This document shows, one piece after another, positions 33,278-44,379 of a stretch of 64,000 bases of DNA. Origin of the DNA: Cladophialophora immunda (lineage: Eukaryota > Ascomycota > Eurotiomycetes > Chaetothyriales > Herpotrichiellaceae); the NCBI RefSeq assembly GCF_000835495.1, contig NW_015622545.1:3736777-3800776 (forward strand), in the 5' to 3' direction. The stretch's first letter is position 1. The number at the start of each line of letters is the position of its first letter. The notes under the pieces are model-generated. The model did no database searches. It was not told where the DNA came from and saw nothing but the letters and a program-made list of their open reading frames with translations. The position numbers and the translations under genes are program-made.

Positions 33278-34947
33278 TTATCCTCCTGCTGCAATTTCAG
33301 GCTGTGCATTCACAATTCCTCGTGGTTTGAGGAAACCCTCGACATCAGTCTTGGGCACAAGGATCGTTTCCTGCTCAACTACCCGATACAAGCCTCGAAG
33401 CTCGGGAAAGACGTCGGCAAAGTTTTGGCTGGACCAATTGGAAAGATCACAAATGTGGTTCGCGAACTCGTCAGAAACAGTCATTACCCGCGTCTCCGAT
33501 TCCATGTCGATGGCCTCATCAAGCCTTCATTCCCAGTTGACACTGCATCCGAGCGTTTGGATCGCCACGATATAGTCCCGCATGTCCAGGATCAGGCCAT
33601 CGCGCATCTCGGGACTAGGAGGCAAATTGAATCAGGATCAAGAACCATCAGAATGATAGTTGAACGTACAAGATCGGCAAATCAACACCGGGATGGTGTC
33701 TAACTAGCTTTTGTACGACCGTTGGTCTCATTGTCTCGGGAAGCAGCGCATACGTGTCTTCGGAGGGTGCTATTACCCACTGGCATATTCCGTCAGCTGT
33801 GTCTCTTCCGACTCACTTTTCTTACCACAGAACTGACACGCATAAAACGGGCATAGGTGAAGATGCAGGCCAAGGCTACGTATGTATCGAAGTCCTTCAG
33901 GAGCCGCATGAATTCACATGCCCATGTCGCAGGGGTGTGCTGATCCCCAGGTTGACGTTCGCGAAGATAGAGCGCGAGGTCGACTTTTGAGGATCCTAGA
34001 ACAGTTTCAAGAGACTGCCCTTCTGCCAGCTGTCGACGACCATAATCGCGAAAATCAGTGTACACAGCTGCCATTGGATATCGCTCCTCGTCGAACAACA
34101 AGGGCAGAATGAGGTACTCGGGTATCCGAAGGTTGAGTATCTGCTGTTGTTGCAACGTGATTGACCCATGACTCGTCGTGATTTCTGTCGGTGGTAATGG
34201 AATCTCGCCAAATATGCTGATGCTCTCGATGATGGGAACATGGTGGTCTCTGGAACAAAAGATTCGATGCTGGTCGCTGGCATCTAAGACGCCTGGACTG
34301 GGCATGAGCATCTCAGAAAAGGTAGGGGCAATCGAATGGTCGCTCGAACCGGCAGAACTACTTCGCACTGTTGGTGGGTCTGTCTCCATGGTGTCTCTCT
34401 CGTCTAATTGGCGGCAGATTGCACGTCGCTTTTGGAGCTCTTCTCTCTGACTCACATCGTCCTCGACCTCTCCGCGACTTGTCGTTCGAGTATGGGGCCA
34501 GGTCTGGGCTTGCAGTGTTTCGACATGCTCAGGCACCTCCAGGCCAAGTCGTTGGGCAAGCTCTCGGCTATGAGCGTCTTCTTGCAACATTCTATGCACT
34601 TCGCCATCTCCGGCGCGGATTAGCTCGAATAGACGCTGCAGCAATTTTTTCTGGAGTGTCGACTCTGTTTCGGCGCGCTCGCAATGGATCTTGCGACGCT
34701 TGTCCCGAGTTGCATCGTATACACAGTTGATCTCCAAGCGGCTGCAGTTACTGCACAGGTTGCCGCCAGAGCACTATTCGGACATAGCGTTAGCAAAGTG
34801 CCACTCAGCCAGCAGCGCATTCATCACCTTGGATCTTCGAGTTTTGCAACCGAGACAAGCCATTGAGATCTTGCTGCGTTGGGACGACTCCGAACCCTGA
34901 GCTGGAGCAGAGCCTTGGGACTCTTTTCGAGGACGAAGACCCGCCAT
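33278..34947 (-). pseudogene. Zn2Cys6 transcription factor gene with two lesions
   Basis: ATG at 34947. Exon 1 (34947-34828) and exon 2 (34773-33838) join over a 54-nt intron that splits the zinc cluster. Cysteines follow C-x2-C-x6-C-x5-C-x2-C-x6-C (residues 31, 34, 41, 47, 50, 57), with a basic linker after them. Exon 3 (33779-33670) and exon 4 (from 33612) continue in family style (WVIAPSEDTYALLPETMRP). Near 33601 one base is missing after PEMR, and TGA at 33529-33527 replaces an expected Trp after CSVNWE. The frame then stays open to 33278. Used as it stands, the mRNA would end in about 20 frameshifted residues, so a DNA-binding protein without its C-terminus is possible. The ancestral targets are unknown. 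Confidence 0.75.
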
Positions 34948-36335
34948 TAGCAACAGCGGACTGAACGAGATATGTACGCCATGATCTCGAACTAGATGAT
35001 TTTGATGAGCTGACGTTCATCTCCGGAGGAAATTCAAGAACCAATGGACTCTCGCCCGATCTTGAACACCGTGAGAGTTGGTCACATAAGAAGAGGAGAT
35101 GCGCTCTGGTGCATGTGAACCTCTCGTGTGATATTGATTACTCCTGACAATCATGATTTCGCTACACGCAGCGGACTACTTGGGAGCTGCGTAGGAAACT
35201 CACGACAAACAAGACAAATTCTCGGTAGTCCATGTCGTCACGTGCGTAAGTCCTGTGCTACGTCCTAGACCATATCGGCAATGCATATTCGAGGTTTGGA
35301 GCAATTCAGCACGTGCAGGTGGATATACAATAATGTTCTGTGCTGCAGTGTCGACAAGAAATATAGCTGGGTCGGCTGGGTGCCCAACAGTAGTAGCAGG
35401 GGACGACACATCCAAACCCTTAGGCTTCGAAGCATTGAATCGCCTCTATCGGGGGCGTGTTCAAGCGGTCAACGATGTGTTCGGCTCTATGGTATCAATA
35501 TGTCCTGTAGCGATTCCGTCTCTTCCTCCACTGATCTCAAGATCTGTGTAACACTCCGGTTCCCGATGATCTGTACACCGACCCAGCAGGAGCCTCCACT
35601 ATTCTGGCACAGTCAGCAAGGCAGATGTCGGTCGCCTCTATCATTGGCTTTTGCGGAGCAGATGGGAGGGCGTGAGTGACGTAGATCCCCTTGGTGGTAA
35701 CAGTTTGCATAAGTTGTTCGCTCGTATAACTCAACATGTTTGGTGGCTTCAAGGTTTCCATTGACATGAGAGATTCGACAAAAGAAAATCCACCTCTCGC
35801 ACCAAACAACTGAATAGGCGACCGACCTAACAGGCTCCTGAAGACGTGAGGAGTCTGGGAATATGTCCTTAACTAGCTTTAGTCTGCTTCGCGATTCATT
35901 GATTCGCACATCAAGCTTTCACAATAGTCAATGTTCATTCATGAAATGCTTGGGAGAACTCGGCATGCCTAATATCAAGCCTTGCAATAGTCGAGGCGCC
36001 GTGACACAGGTATTACCACCGCAGGTGGCTGGGCGAACTAGAAACATCTCTCGGTGAATTTTTGGTTACGATGGAGATATTCCCTGACGTCAAGTGACTT
36101 CGCTTCAATTCAAAGACTGTACGAGAAGGATGTCAGCTTGCCATAATGGCACGAGGAATGCTGAAGCGTGGCTCAAATTCGCTCGGTGCACACCTGGACC
36201 GGAACCTGTCGACTTGTCGAAACCGATTTGGACAGCTCGCTTGGAGGGTGCCGTTCACAGTCGCTTAAAGTGCGATTTGATTGGCGCGCATGCACCACGT
36301 CCTTCGTTCTTCAAGCACCCTCTCGCAGTCCTGCT
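34948..36335. other. Intergenic with unassigned protein-like frames
   Basis: Frames at 35200-35415 (-) and 35537-35809 (-) have balanced, protein-like composition (for example IEATDICLADCARIVEAPAG and TVGHPADPAIFLVDTAAQNI), but they are interrupted and I do not recognise a family. They may be another decayed gene on the minus strand, about 35200-35880. Confidence 0.35.
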
Positions 36336-37351
36336 ATGAGCGATATCACCCACGGCTCAAGAGAAACACTCAATCAATAGCAGAAGGAAATTCGGGATGG
36401 ACTAGAAGCAGCCCGAAAGAAGAAAGAACAAGATGATAGTCACTCACTTGTAGCCTCTGCGTCTAAAACCTCTCCATCTGCCAGTCTTGCTACCTCTCGT
36501 TTGTCTGGAACCCTGGGCTTGGGCTCACTGTCTATCGCGCCATCTACGGAAGAAGAACGCCAAGCCGAAACGGACACGTCTACCAAGTGATCAGGTGCCC
36601 TGTCCAGCTTGATCTACGGTACACCTGAAGGTCGGGCTCCTCAAAAAGCCATGGAACGATCTTTCTCCAAGTGCTAGCCCGAGGCAAATACGTCATTCAA
36701 ATGTGTTTCACGACGTCAAGCCGATCGACCTGGTGAGCCATTGATATCCCAGAATGGCGAATGACCCGGAGAAGAAGGGTCCACTTGGTGGGAAGCTGGA
36801 GGACAGAAGTCGGCGAATGCGAAGCTTTCGGTAAATTGGTTCCCATGTCGAGGTGTTTGTGCGAATCCATCATCGCAGTCGATGTCTCGGAGTATCAGCG
36901 CTACCCTGGCTACCACACCTCATTGCACAGTATCCAACAATTCCGGCTTTCGAGAAGGAATTGAACTCCATGATCACGTCCAAGAAAATCGACCTCATGC
37001 AAGAATTCTCATTCTGGCCCTCCACTCCACTCGAAGAGTTGGCGGTCTATTCGAGCTTCGATCGTACACTCTGCGCCCTGGAAATCCCTTAGGATGAGAC
37101 ACACATAGGCGGAAAGGACTCAAGGCGCGTCGGGAAGTCATGGAAAGGGGGCGAACCTGGTTCGTACGTATTGGAGATCTGAACACTGTGCATCATCTGT
37201 GGCAGTTCGCTGATTTGGAGGAGCGAAAGCTGAGACGAGAGATGTCGTGGGGCATTGAAGGCTAGGGCGATACTGTGCACAAGACAGTGCCGCTGATTCA
37301 GAGCATGAAGAGCAAGATCTGATTCCGATGCCGTGGAGTCCTGTCGGCTAA
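36336..37351 (+). pseudogene. NIPSNAP-family gene, disrupted
   Basis: Start around ATG 36336, though the true start may lie further upstream in a mitochondrial presequence. Readable blocks in order are EIRDGLEAARKKKEQ, SGALSSLIYGTPEG, VLARGKYV, PEKK/KVHLVGSWRTEVGECEAFG, EYQRYPGYHTSLHSIQQ, LMQEFSFWPSTP, VGGLFELRSYTLRPGNP, NTVHHLWQFADLEERK and TVHKTVPLIQSMKS. They end MPWSPVG with a stop at 37349-37351. These are hallmarks of NIPSNAP proteins, conserved mitochondrial matrix/outer-surface proteins linked to mitophagy and vesicle traffic. Stops include TAG at 36378-36380 and TAG at 37263-37265, where Trp is expected in IEGWG. Several frame changes occur (for example near 36671 and 36900). It cannot encode the full protein. 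Confidence 0.72.
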
Positions 37352-40300
37352 GAACATGCTGGTCTGGAGAAGTGAGACTCGGCCTCAGCAATTGGGAAAC
37401 AGCTGAGACATGAGCCTATGGAGCTGTCGAGTGAGGAAGGACTGAAGTTCACTCGAGGAAACGAGCAAGCCGCAACTCGGCTATCGCAGGGCACAGCTGA
37501 GTCGATACAAAGGCCAAACGCAGACCGACTTGGGGCCACACATTTGGACAGGACGGCGTCTATGCATAAGTCTGTGGCAAAGTGACAAGATAGCTCACGG
37601 CAGACCAACTGACATAGCATTAGCAGGGGGTAGTCGCGAACAGAGAAATACTTCAAGCTCGAGAGGCATGTCGTACATTGGCACTGCAGTGACCAGACAG
37701 GGCTCCGGCTCACATATCCAAAAAGATAGTAAAGGCATGTCAAGCGTCAACTCTAGTAATACAGACACAAGTAGGAGTTACCTCCCATTCGTCCATCACA
37801 CTACCATGTCTCGCCTTGCGGAGAAAGACTCCAGGATCGCTGGGTCTCCAAGTTGTCCGACTGCCTCGTCCGGACGCGAGCTTGCTAGATGAAGCAGTAA
37901 CCGCGGCGGACAACCTTCATTTCAGAGACTTTGCATGAAAAACGTCGTCTTGACCCTGAGTGGCGGGGGCGAATGCGTGAGATGTATGTATCACGAAGGG
38001 TCGGTTATAGCAGGCTGGGGGTTGGTAGCCAGAAAGGGGGGCGGCTCTTTTTCCCGGGCTTGGCAGATGGTTAGTCAGCGACCTTCATCGTTGCATTGTC
38101 GGTCGACTGTCCAAGTCGTTAGATGCTCACCTCTGTCTTCCATAAGCAAGCAACATTCAGACTTGGGAGCTCGGTTTCTGCTAATTACACACTTATACCG
38201 ACGAAGATGCTGTCATGTTCTTTCGAGCATACTGTCGTGGATAGGGTATGTTTCGGAAGCCCTAAGCTCTTGCTCCTTTGCCCTTGCTTCATGAAAGACG
38301 CGGACAGAGGAGTTTGAGCATATGCATTGCAGCAACTTTGGTTTGCTCTCTTCTTGAAAGCTTTCGTGTCTTGTGTCCCTCCACGGCATGCGTGGATTGC
38401 TTTCTTCCACCTTCAGAGAGTCTGCCACAAACGACACACAGACGAGCCACAACCCTTCCGCTCAGCTTCTGTGTCTTCCTTCCCATCTGACTCTGAACTC
38501 TCTCATGTCTTCTCTTATCGAACGGCTTGGTTCTAAGCACCTTGGGACTTGAACGACTTCGAGGAGAGTTTGCAACACGAACGAACAAATTAGATGAGGA
38601 CCAGAACACAATAGCCTCGTATAAGAGGTGTGGTGCCCCGCTTTAACTACCCGAATTCAGAATATCGATCGATCTGGACCTTGATAATCAAAAGAGAACG
38701 TCACGAAATGTGAGCCAGTATCACTCTTTCTTTTGTACAACCTCATGGCCGACGCGCCGGAGGGTAGTCACTTTGGGAAAGAATCTGAGAAGAACGGTGC
38801 GTCAAATTGATTCATACTTTACTGTACTGAGCTATAAAACAGAATCGAAGGTGACCAAACCCAATCCGGTCGAGAACAACCACACAACCACACCATTACG
38901 CATGCTCACAGCCACACAACCGCACAAGCGCCAAAAAATCACCCTCACTACCACCTCACAACCACATAGCCTCACAGCCACACGAATGTCACGACCGGCG
39001 CCTACTGGAGCGCGAAGTTCGATCATCCTTGTCACAGTCGTTAACATTCTGCCAAATCTGAGACAAGATTTGAATTTTATTCTCTCTCAACCACCGTTCT
39101 GGGCGGTTTCTAGGAGGACGGAAACAGGGGATCTCAAGAAGACAGTGGTGAGAGGCTGATCCAGAATTTTCCGGCAAGGGAAGATCGACCACGGATAGTT
39201 GTAGGCACCGTAGCAAGCGTGGCAGCTTCAATCACATGGAGACGGTCCTCGAAGGCCTGTTGACGGTTCCGAAAATCAGCAGAACCACGTGCTACAGGTA
39301 CGCCGGCGTAATTACGGTACCCTTACGACCGGCTTTCCTGTAACCATAGATTCTGATATGACATCCAGATCTGGGGTAACGAAGAGAACCGCGCTGAGTC
39401 TTCGAATTTCGGATTTTGGGGGGACTCGATATCTGACTGGGTTCATTGACTAATGATATTGAAGTTCTCAGAGGTCAGCAAAGCTGCTCCTCTTGTGTTC
39501 AATGTCAGGGATGAAGGAGTACCAAGGGCACTGGAGACACTAATGGCTGAGTTCGGACGTGGAACCCACTCATCGTTCTTGCATAGCACCTACAGCATTT
39601 ATCTGCAGAAAATTAATTGACGTGCAGGATCTAATTGAAAGAACTCAATATTCCTCCACGCTTGCACTTCTTGTAGGTTTCTTCCGGACCTACTCCGGTA
39701 TTTCGGTATGCAATTCCGCTGTGTTCGAGTAAGGGGGCGAGTTGACCACTAAATTGACTGACGCGGCCACTCGTAATGACGCACGGTGACGTCCGCTTCG
39801 ATCAACACGAACTCACCATGCAAGGCAGATATTCACTAGATGTTATCGCGAAACACGCCAGGTCGTACTGATTTTTCCTTACTCCCAAGTCTTCCTCGGT
39901 CGCATGATGTTTGTGGCGACGTCCAAGAGTTAAAATGGCATGGCCTAGACTGTACCATTAGGTCGAGGTTGAGGCACTAGATATAGAGCGCCACAAGACC
40001 ATATACTGTGAATGTTGCGCGGACTATTTGCTTCAAATGTGATACGGATCGGAGTGAGACGGACCAATGTTAGGGAACCTCTACTGTACTGCGGGTTGGA
40101 AGATGATAATGCCCAATTTATCTAAGGGAAACAAAATCTGCAGGGAGGGTAAAATCCTTTGCCACCAAATCAGCGGTCTCTATTTGACGACCACCTAAAC
40201 CTAGGGAGAACCCCACGAATAGGACTCGGAGATACTTCCCGTTCTTGACCTGCTTTTGCGTTTCTTTGCCGTCAGCATTACTTAAGGGCCATGTGACAGT

Positions 40301-40649
40301 CGTCTTTCTGTATCGGAGTGTCCAAATATTTTCTTGTAGCATGTCTTATCCGTGCTCACCGTGTTGTCTTTGACAATTGCAGGAGCGATAAGATTTTCCA
40401 ATAGATTTTTGCTCACCGCACGTGGCAGCCCTCCCGCCATTTCAGTCCGCCCCATGTACAACAGCTTCGTTAGGCTACTTTCGTTGAGAGAAGCATCTTG
40501 CTAGCGAATTCACCGATCCACTCAGTTATCCAGGTTCCGATATCAAGTCTCGATCACCTTGTTCTGCTCCTGGGCCCGCTACTAGAGAAGACTTCAAACC
40601 ACAAACTTGACATCGAACGGCTGAGCTGGAACATAAAAACTGAGTTCCA
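37352..40649. other. Long gene-poor stretch
   Basis: About 3.3 kb with no supported gene on either strand. It holds a C/A-rich low-complexity tract (38877-38984) and at its right end the promoter and 5' UTR of the desaturase. Open frames are short and lack family signals. It may include relics too decayed to read. Confidence 0.5.
38877..38984. repeat. C/A-rich degenerate repeat tract
   Basis: The tract is almost free of G on the plus strand and is built from CCACA/CTCACA units. The 13-mer ctcacagccacac occurs exactly at 38905-38917 and 38971-38983. It is an imperfect satellite-like tract, not a telomere repeat. Confidence 0.75.
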
Positions 40650-42022
40650 ATGTTTGTTACCAAGAATTTAAGTCAGTCGAATCGCTTTCAGTCTCAGTCT
40701 GGCAAGACAATATCATATACAAAATGGTTCGAGGATCTTAACTGGGGAAATGTGTTTTGGATTATCGTCTTTCCGCTCTTCGGCCTGGTTGCTGCAGGAT
40801 TTACGCCGTTGCAGACCAAAACTGCTATATGGACCCTCATTTATCACTTTACGACCGGTCTAGGAATTACAGCAGGTTAGTATTTACGACTCTCACTTCT
40901 CCTTGATTATCATATAATGTGGTCCCTAGGATATCATAGACTATGGGCACATAGATCTTACACCGCTAGCCTCCCTCTGAAAATCTGGCTTGCTGCTGTT
41001 GGCGGTGGTGCGATGGAACACTCGATTATAAATTGGTCTCGAGATCATCGCACCCATCATCGCTATACAGACACGGTTAAAGATCCTTACTCGGTCCAAA
41101 CGGGCTTATTCTATGCCCATATCGGATGGTTGATATTCAGACGAGATTCCAATTGTCAGGGTGATGCTGACATCTCCGACTTGGTGAACGAACCAATTGT
41201 GGTCTGGCAGCATGACCACTACACAGTAATTGCTATGTCGATGGCCTACATCCTCCCTTGCTGTATCGGCGGTCTGTGGGGTGACTGGTGGGGCGGTTTT
41301 ATTTACGCTGGCATCATACGCGCATTCCTGGTACAGCAATCGACCTTCTGTGTGAACTCTATCGCGCACTGGTTAGGAGATCACACATATGACGACCGAA
41401 ATTCTCCAAGGGACCACGTGTTTACTGCTCTAATCACTCTCGGGGAAGGATATCATAATTTCCATCACGAATTCCCGTCCGATTATCGGAATGCGATCGC
41501 CTGGTATCAATACGACCCCACTAAATGGATGATCTGGCTGTGGAAGCAAGTAGGACTTGCACATAATCTCAAGTTATTCTGTCCAAACGAGATTGAAAAG
41601 GGTAGACTTCAGCAGCAGCAAAAGAAGCTTGACCTGACACTGGCCGAACTGCAATCAACTAAGCTTCAGCTACTACCTGTAATGGAATGGAATGAATATC
41701 AAGACGAAGTCCTCAAAGGCCGCTCTTGGCTCACTATAGCGGGCTTGGTGTATGATGTTGGTAGATTTGGGGAGGAACATCCAGGCGGGAAATCTATGAT
41801 TTACAGTGGCATTGGGAAGGACGCTACTGCTATGTTTCACGGCGGTGTTTACAATCGTAAGCTATCACCTTTGACAGCTCGTTCGGGGAGTCCACTGACA
41901 ATTTCACAGACTCAAATGCTGCCCACCATCTTCTCGCCACTATGCATGTTGGCATTATCCGTGGCGGTGGTGAGGTCGAGATCTTGAAACGTCACGGGAA
42001 ACGTGGAGCTTTTCTGGAATGA
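40650..42022 (+). CDS. Acyl-CoA delta-9 desaturase with C-terminal cytochrome b5 domain
   Basis: Three exons: 40650-40875, 40930-41856 and 41910-42022; introns of 54 and 53 nt; 421 residues. The three His boxes are intact: HRLWAHR, HRTHHR and HNFHHE. Hydrophobic pairs of helices ([18 protein letters not shown] and others) place it in the ER membrane. The fused cytochrome b5 domain at about 335-410 has both haem ligands, in EEHPGGKS and in [10 protein letters not shown]. It introduces a 9,10 double bond into palmitoyl- or stearoyl-CoA, taking electrons through its own b5. Usual Ole1 proteins are 450-510 residues; this one has a shorter N-terminus, and diverged positions such as [10 protein letters not shown] suggest a paralogue rather than the housekeeping Ole1. 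It is convergent with a dead type III PKS only 308 bp away. Confidence 0.92.
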
Positions 42023-42330
42023 CATAGATACACAGCAATTGATGTACTATTAAAAGGCGCTGGTAAGTAGCAGGAGCATTACCCAATATGCCTTGTTACG
42101 ACTAATACCAGGTCAGTAGAATCCCTGCCGCTGATTATGGCGTTCTGTCTACCTATCCGCAAGTATCTGAACTACTCGTTGCCACATTGCGTTTCCACTT
42201 CCCTATTTAGTCATTCAAAGTTCTCATATGCAACGGCAGAAATTAAGGGCATCGCCAGTCAATATCTGGGCGGAGGATCCTATCCATCACGATTCTTTCA
42301 CCCACACCTCTCTTTGCATTCTATCTACCT

Positions 42331-43663
42331 TCAATCCACTTCTTCCGCAATTAGCGCTCCTCTAAGTCGTTCAGAATCAGGCCTGGAACCTCGGACTTTC
42401 TTGAACAGCATCATCTCTAGGGCGATACCTGGTCCGAATGCGCAACCCGCGACGTGATCCTTACCTGCACCATTAATGAGCAGTCAATGGAGAACGCTGA
42501 AAATGGTAGCACTGGAGCTGTTCCCATGCGTTATGTATACTTCGTAGCTGGCCCGCAAGTTTTCTTCCGTCAAGTTCGTGGATTTTTGCACTCCACTTAT
42601 GACAGTCGTACCTCCAGGATCCAGCGCCCAGTCGGAGTCTGCCGCGCGAGTCTCTTTAATGTCAATTGCGCTCTCTAACGAGGAGATCATATCTTGAAAG
42701 ACTGTTGGCACAGCTGCTGAAGCAATCTCCGGTACGCTCTGAGTCAGAACGACTTTCCATCCTGGCAGCCGCTTAGGAATAAATGATCGAATGTTACGGA
42801 TAGCAAAGCGTACCGAAGGGGTCAATGTTGAAACCAAGCTCCTTCGTTGTGCCCTCAATAACCCTGTGTTCCCAACCCAATAACTCTAAGAGAGGATCCT
42901 TGCCAGAGCCATTACCAAACCCATTTCCCAGCACGACCGCCGAAGCACAGTCACTAAAAAGTGTGACTCCAATTCTAACGTCTTGATCCCTGTTAATCGA
43001 GTCAAGCTCAGACCTAACAAACACACTCGAGATCTCGCAGGCTGACACCAGGATGCGGGCAGGTTTACAAAGGAAGCGCGACCCGAGAGCAATATTAGCT
43101 GCGGTGCGTAATGCTGCAAGGCCGCCCGAACAATCGACCCCGTGGAGTAAGACTTTCTCGATACTCGAGTCCAAACCGAGCGCTTTCACCACAAAGTGGT
43201 CAAATCCCGGGTTAGCTGAGTTTGTACATGTCGTGGAGACCATGTGCGTAATCTCCGAGATGTCGCATCCCCACTGCTCCAGCGCCTTTTGGCAAGCGGC
43301 AACAGATAATCTGACGCCATAGTCCAAGAAGATGTCACACAGTTCCGCAATCGAGGGGTGGTGTTGGTCCATTAGCAATGGGATGATCGATTGTTCCTAT
43401 TGCTGACCTCGTCTCAATTCCAGTGTACTCGTCAATTGATAAGATTTTCTGCAGGCTGTTTCAAGAGTGTTAGCATACGGAACAAGCAAGTAACCCTTCA
43501 GTCGCTCTCACGCAGGCGAGCGAGGGTAGAACCTCCTTGCCAAAGTTGCCAGATCTCCAGACTTGATGTCGTGGGGCGGACACTGAACTCCAATACCGAG
43601 GATATGAAGGTTTGGCCGCACGAACGTTGTTGAATTATTGTTGGAATTAATTATAGCTGACAT
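42331..43663 (-). pseudogene. Type III polyketide synthase (chalcone-synthase superfamily), disrupted
   Basis: ATG at 43663; exons 43663-43512, 43455-42814 and 42761-42331 with 56- and 52-nt introns. The N-terminus reads NLHILGIGVQCPPHDIKSGD, then YTGIETRSAIG. A run of four C (43355-43358 on the minus strand) where three fit the family causes a +1 frameshift before SIAELCDIF. The active-site Cys is kept in GVDCSGGLAALRT (codon 43132-43130). The catalytic His is replaced: WALDPGG has Asp (codon 42621-42619). The catalytic Asn is kept in HGNSSSATIFSV. TGA at 42486-42484 interrupts the C-terminal part before AGCAFGPGIALEM; the frame then runs to 42331. Mould relatives condense malonyl-CoA on long acyl-CoA starters to make alkyl-resorcinols or resorcylic acids. 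This copy cannot work as such. Confidence 0.85.
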
Positions 43664-44379
43664 ATCTATCACGCAAGAAACATTTAATTTAGGGAGTGAG
43701 TAGATGAATAACTACAGGCAGACTAGATTCTCAGCATTAGAAGCTACGTACAAAGCTAGGCGTAAGCTTCCGTCCCCAACCGGGTGTTGCCGATCAGGCT
43801 GGTGGTCTCACCGAGACCTGAAAAGCAAGAAAAGGCTGAAATTTCTGTTACCTCTAAACAAGCCGGTTTTTTTCGTCTTCCACCAACGGCGAGGCCCCTG
43901 TTCCTCTGGGGGCGATTGAGGCTCATATTCCAGGAGAACGTGCTTCAGCCACGTGTCGCACGTTTGCATTCATCGCCCTGACAGCCCGTTCACTCTTAAT
44001 GCACCTCCAGTAGAGATCGTGCAAGTCTGGCATGTAGGACAACGCCGTTATACACAATACTGTGTCGTCAAGACTGCCACAGCTGTGCTACAGAATGAAG
44101 AAGCCACCTTCCCTCCTCACCCTCATACATATCGCAATATTGCGTGAAAGCCCAGACCTTAGACAGGAAGGTCGGACGAGGAAGGCATTTAACTGTCGAT
44201 GGCAACGCTAGATCCCAGCCACATTGCCTGGACATGAACAACCACGCTGGTGGTCTACTTTCCCAGCGCAATCCATGGTCTGGACGTACGTCCGCAAGCC
44301 GATTTTGCTTGTCCGAGACCTTCTTCGTCTTCAGCCGGTTACATTCGCACAGACATCTCAAGACTCGTACGCGACGGTT
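43664..44379. other. Intergenic between PKS and MYND pseudogenes
   Basis: About 700 bp holding the 5' flank of the PKS pseudogene and the 3' flank of the MYND-finger gene. No supported feature. Confidence 0.5.
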
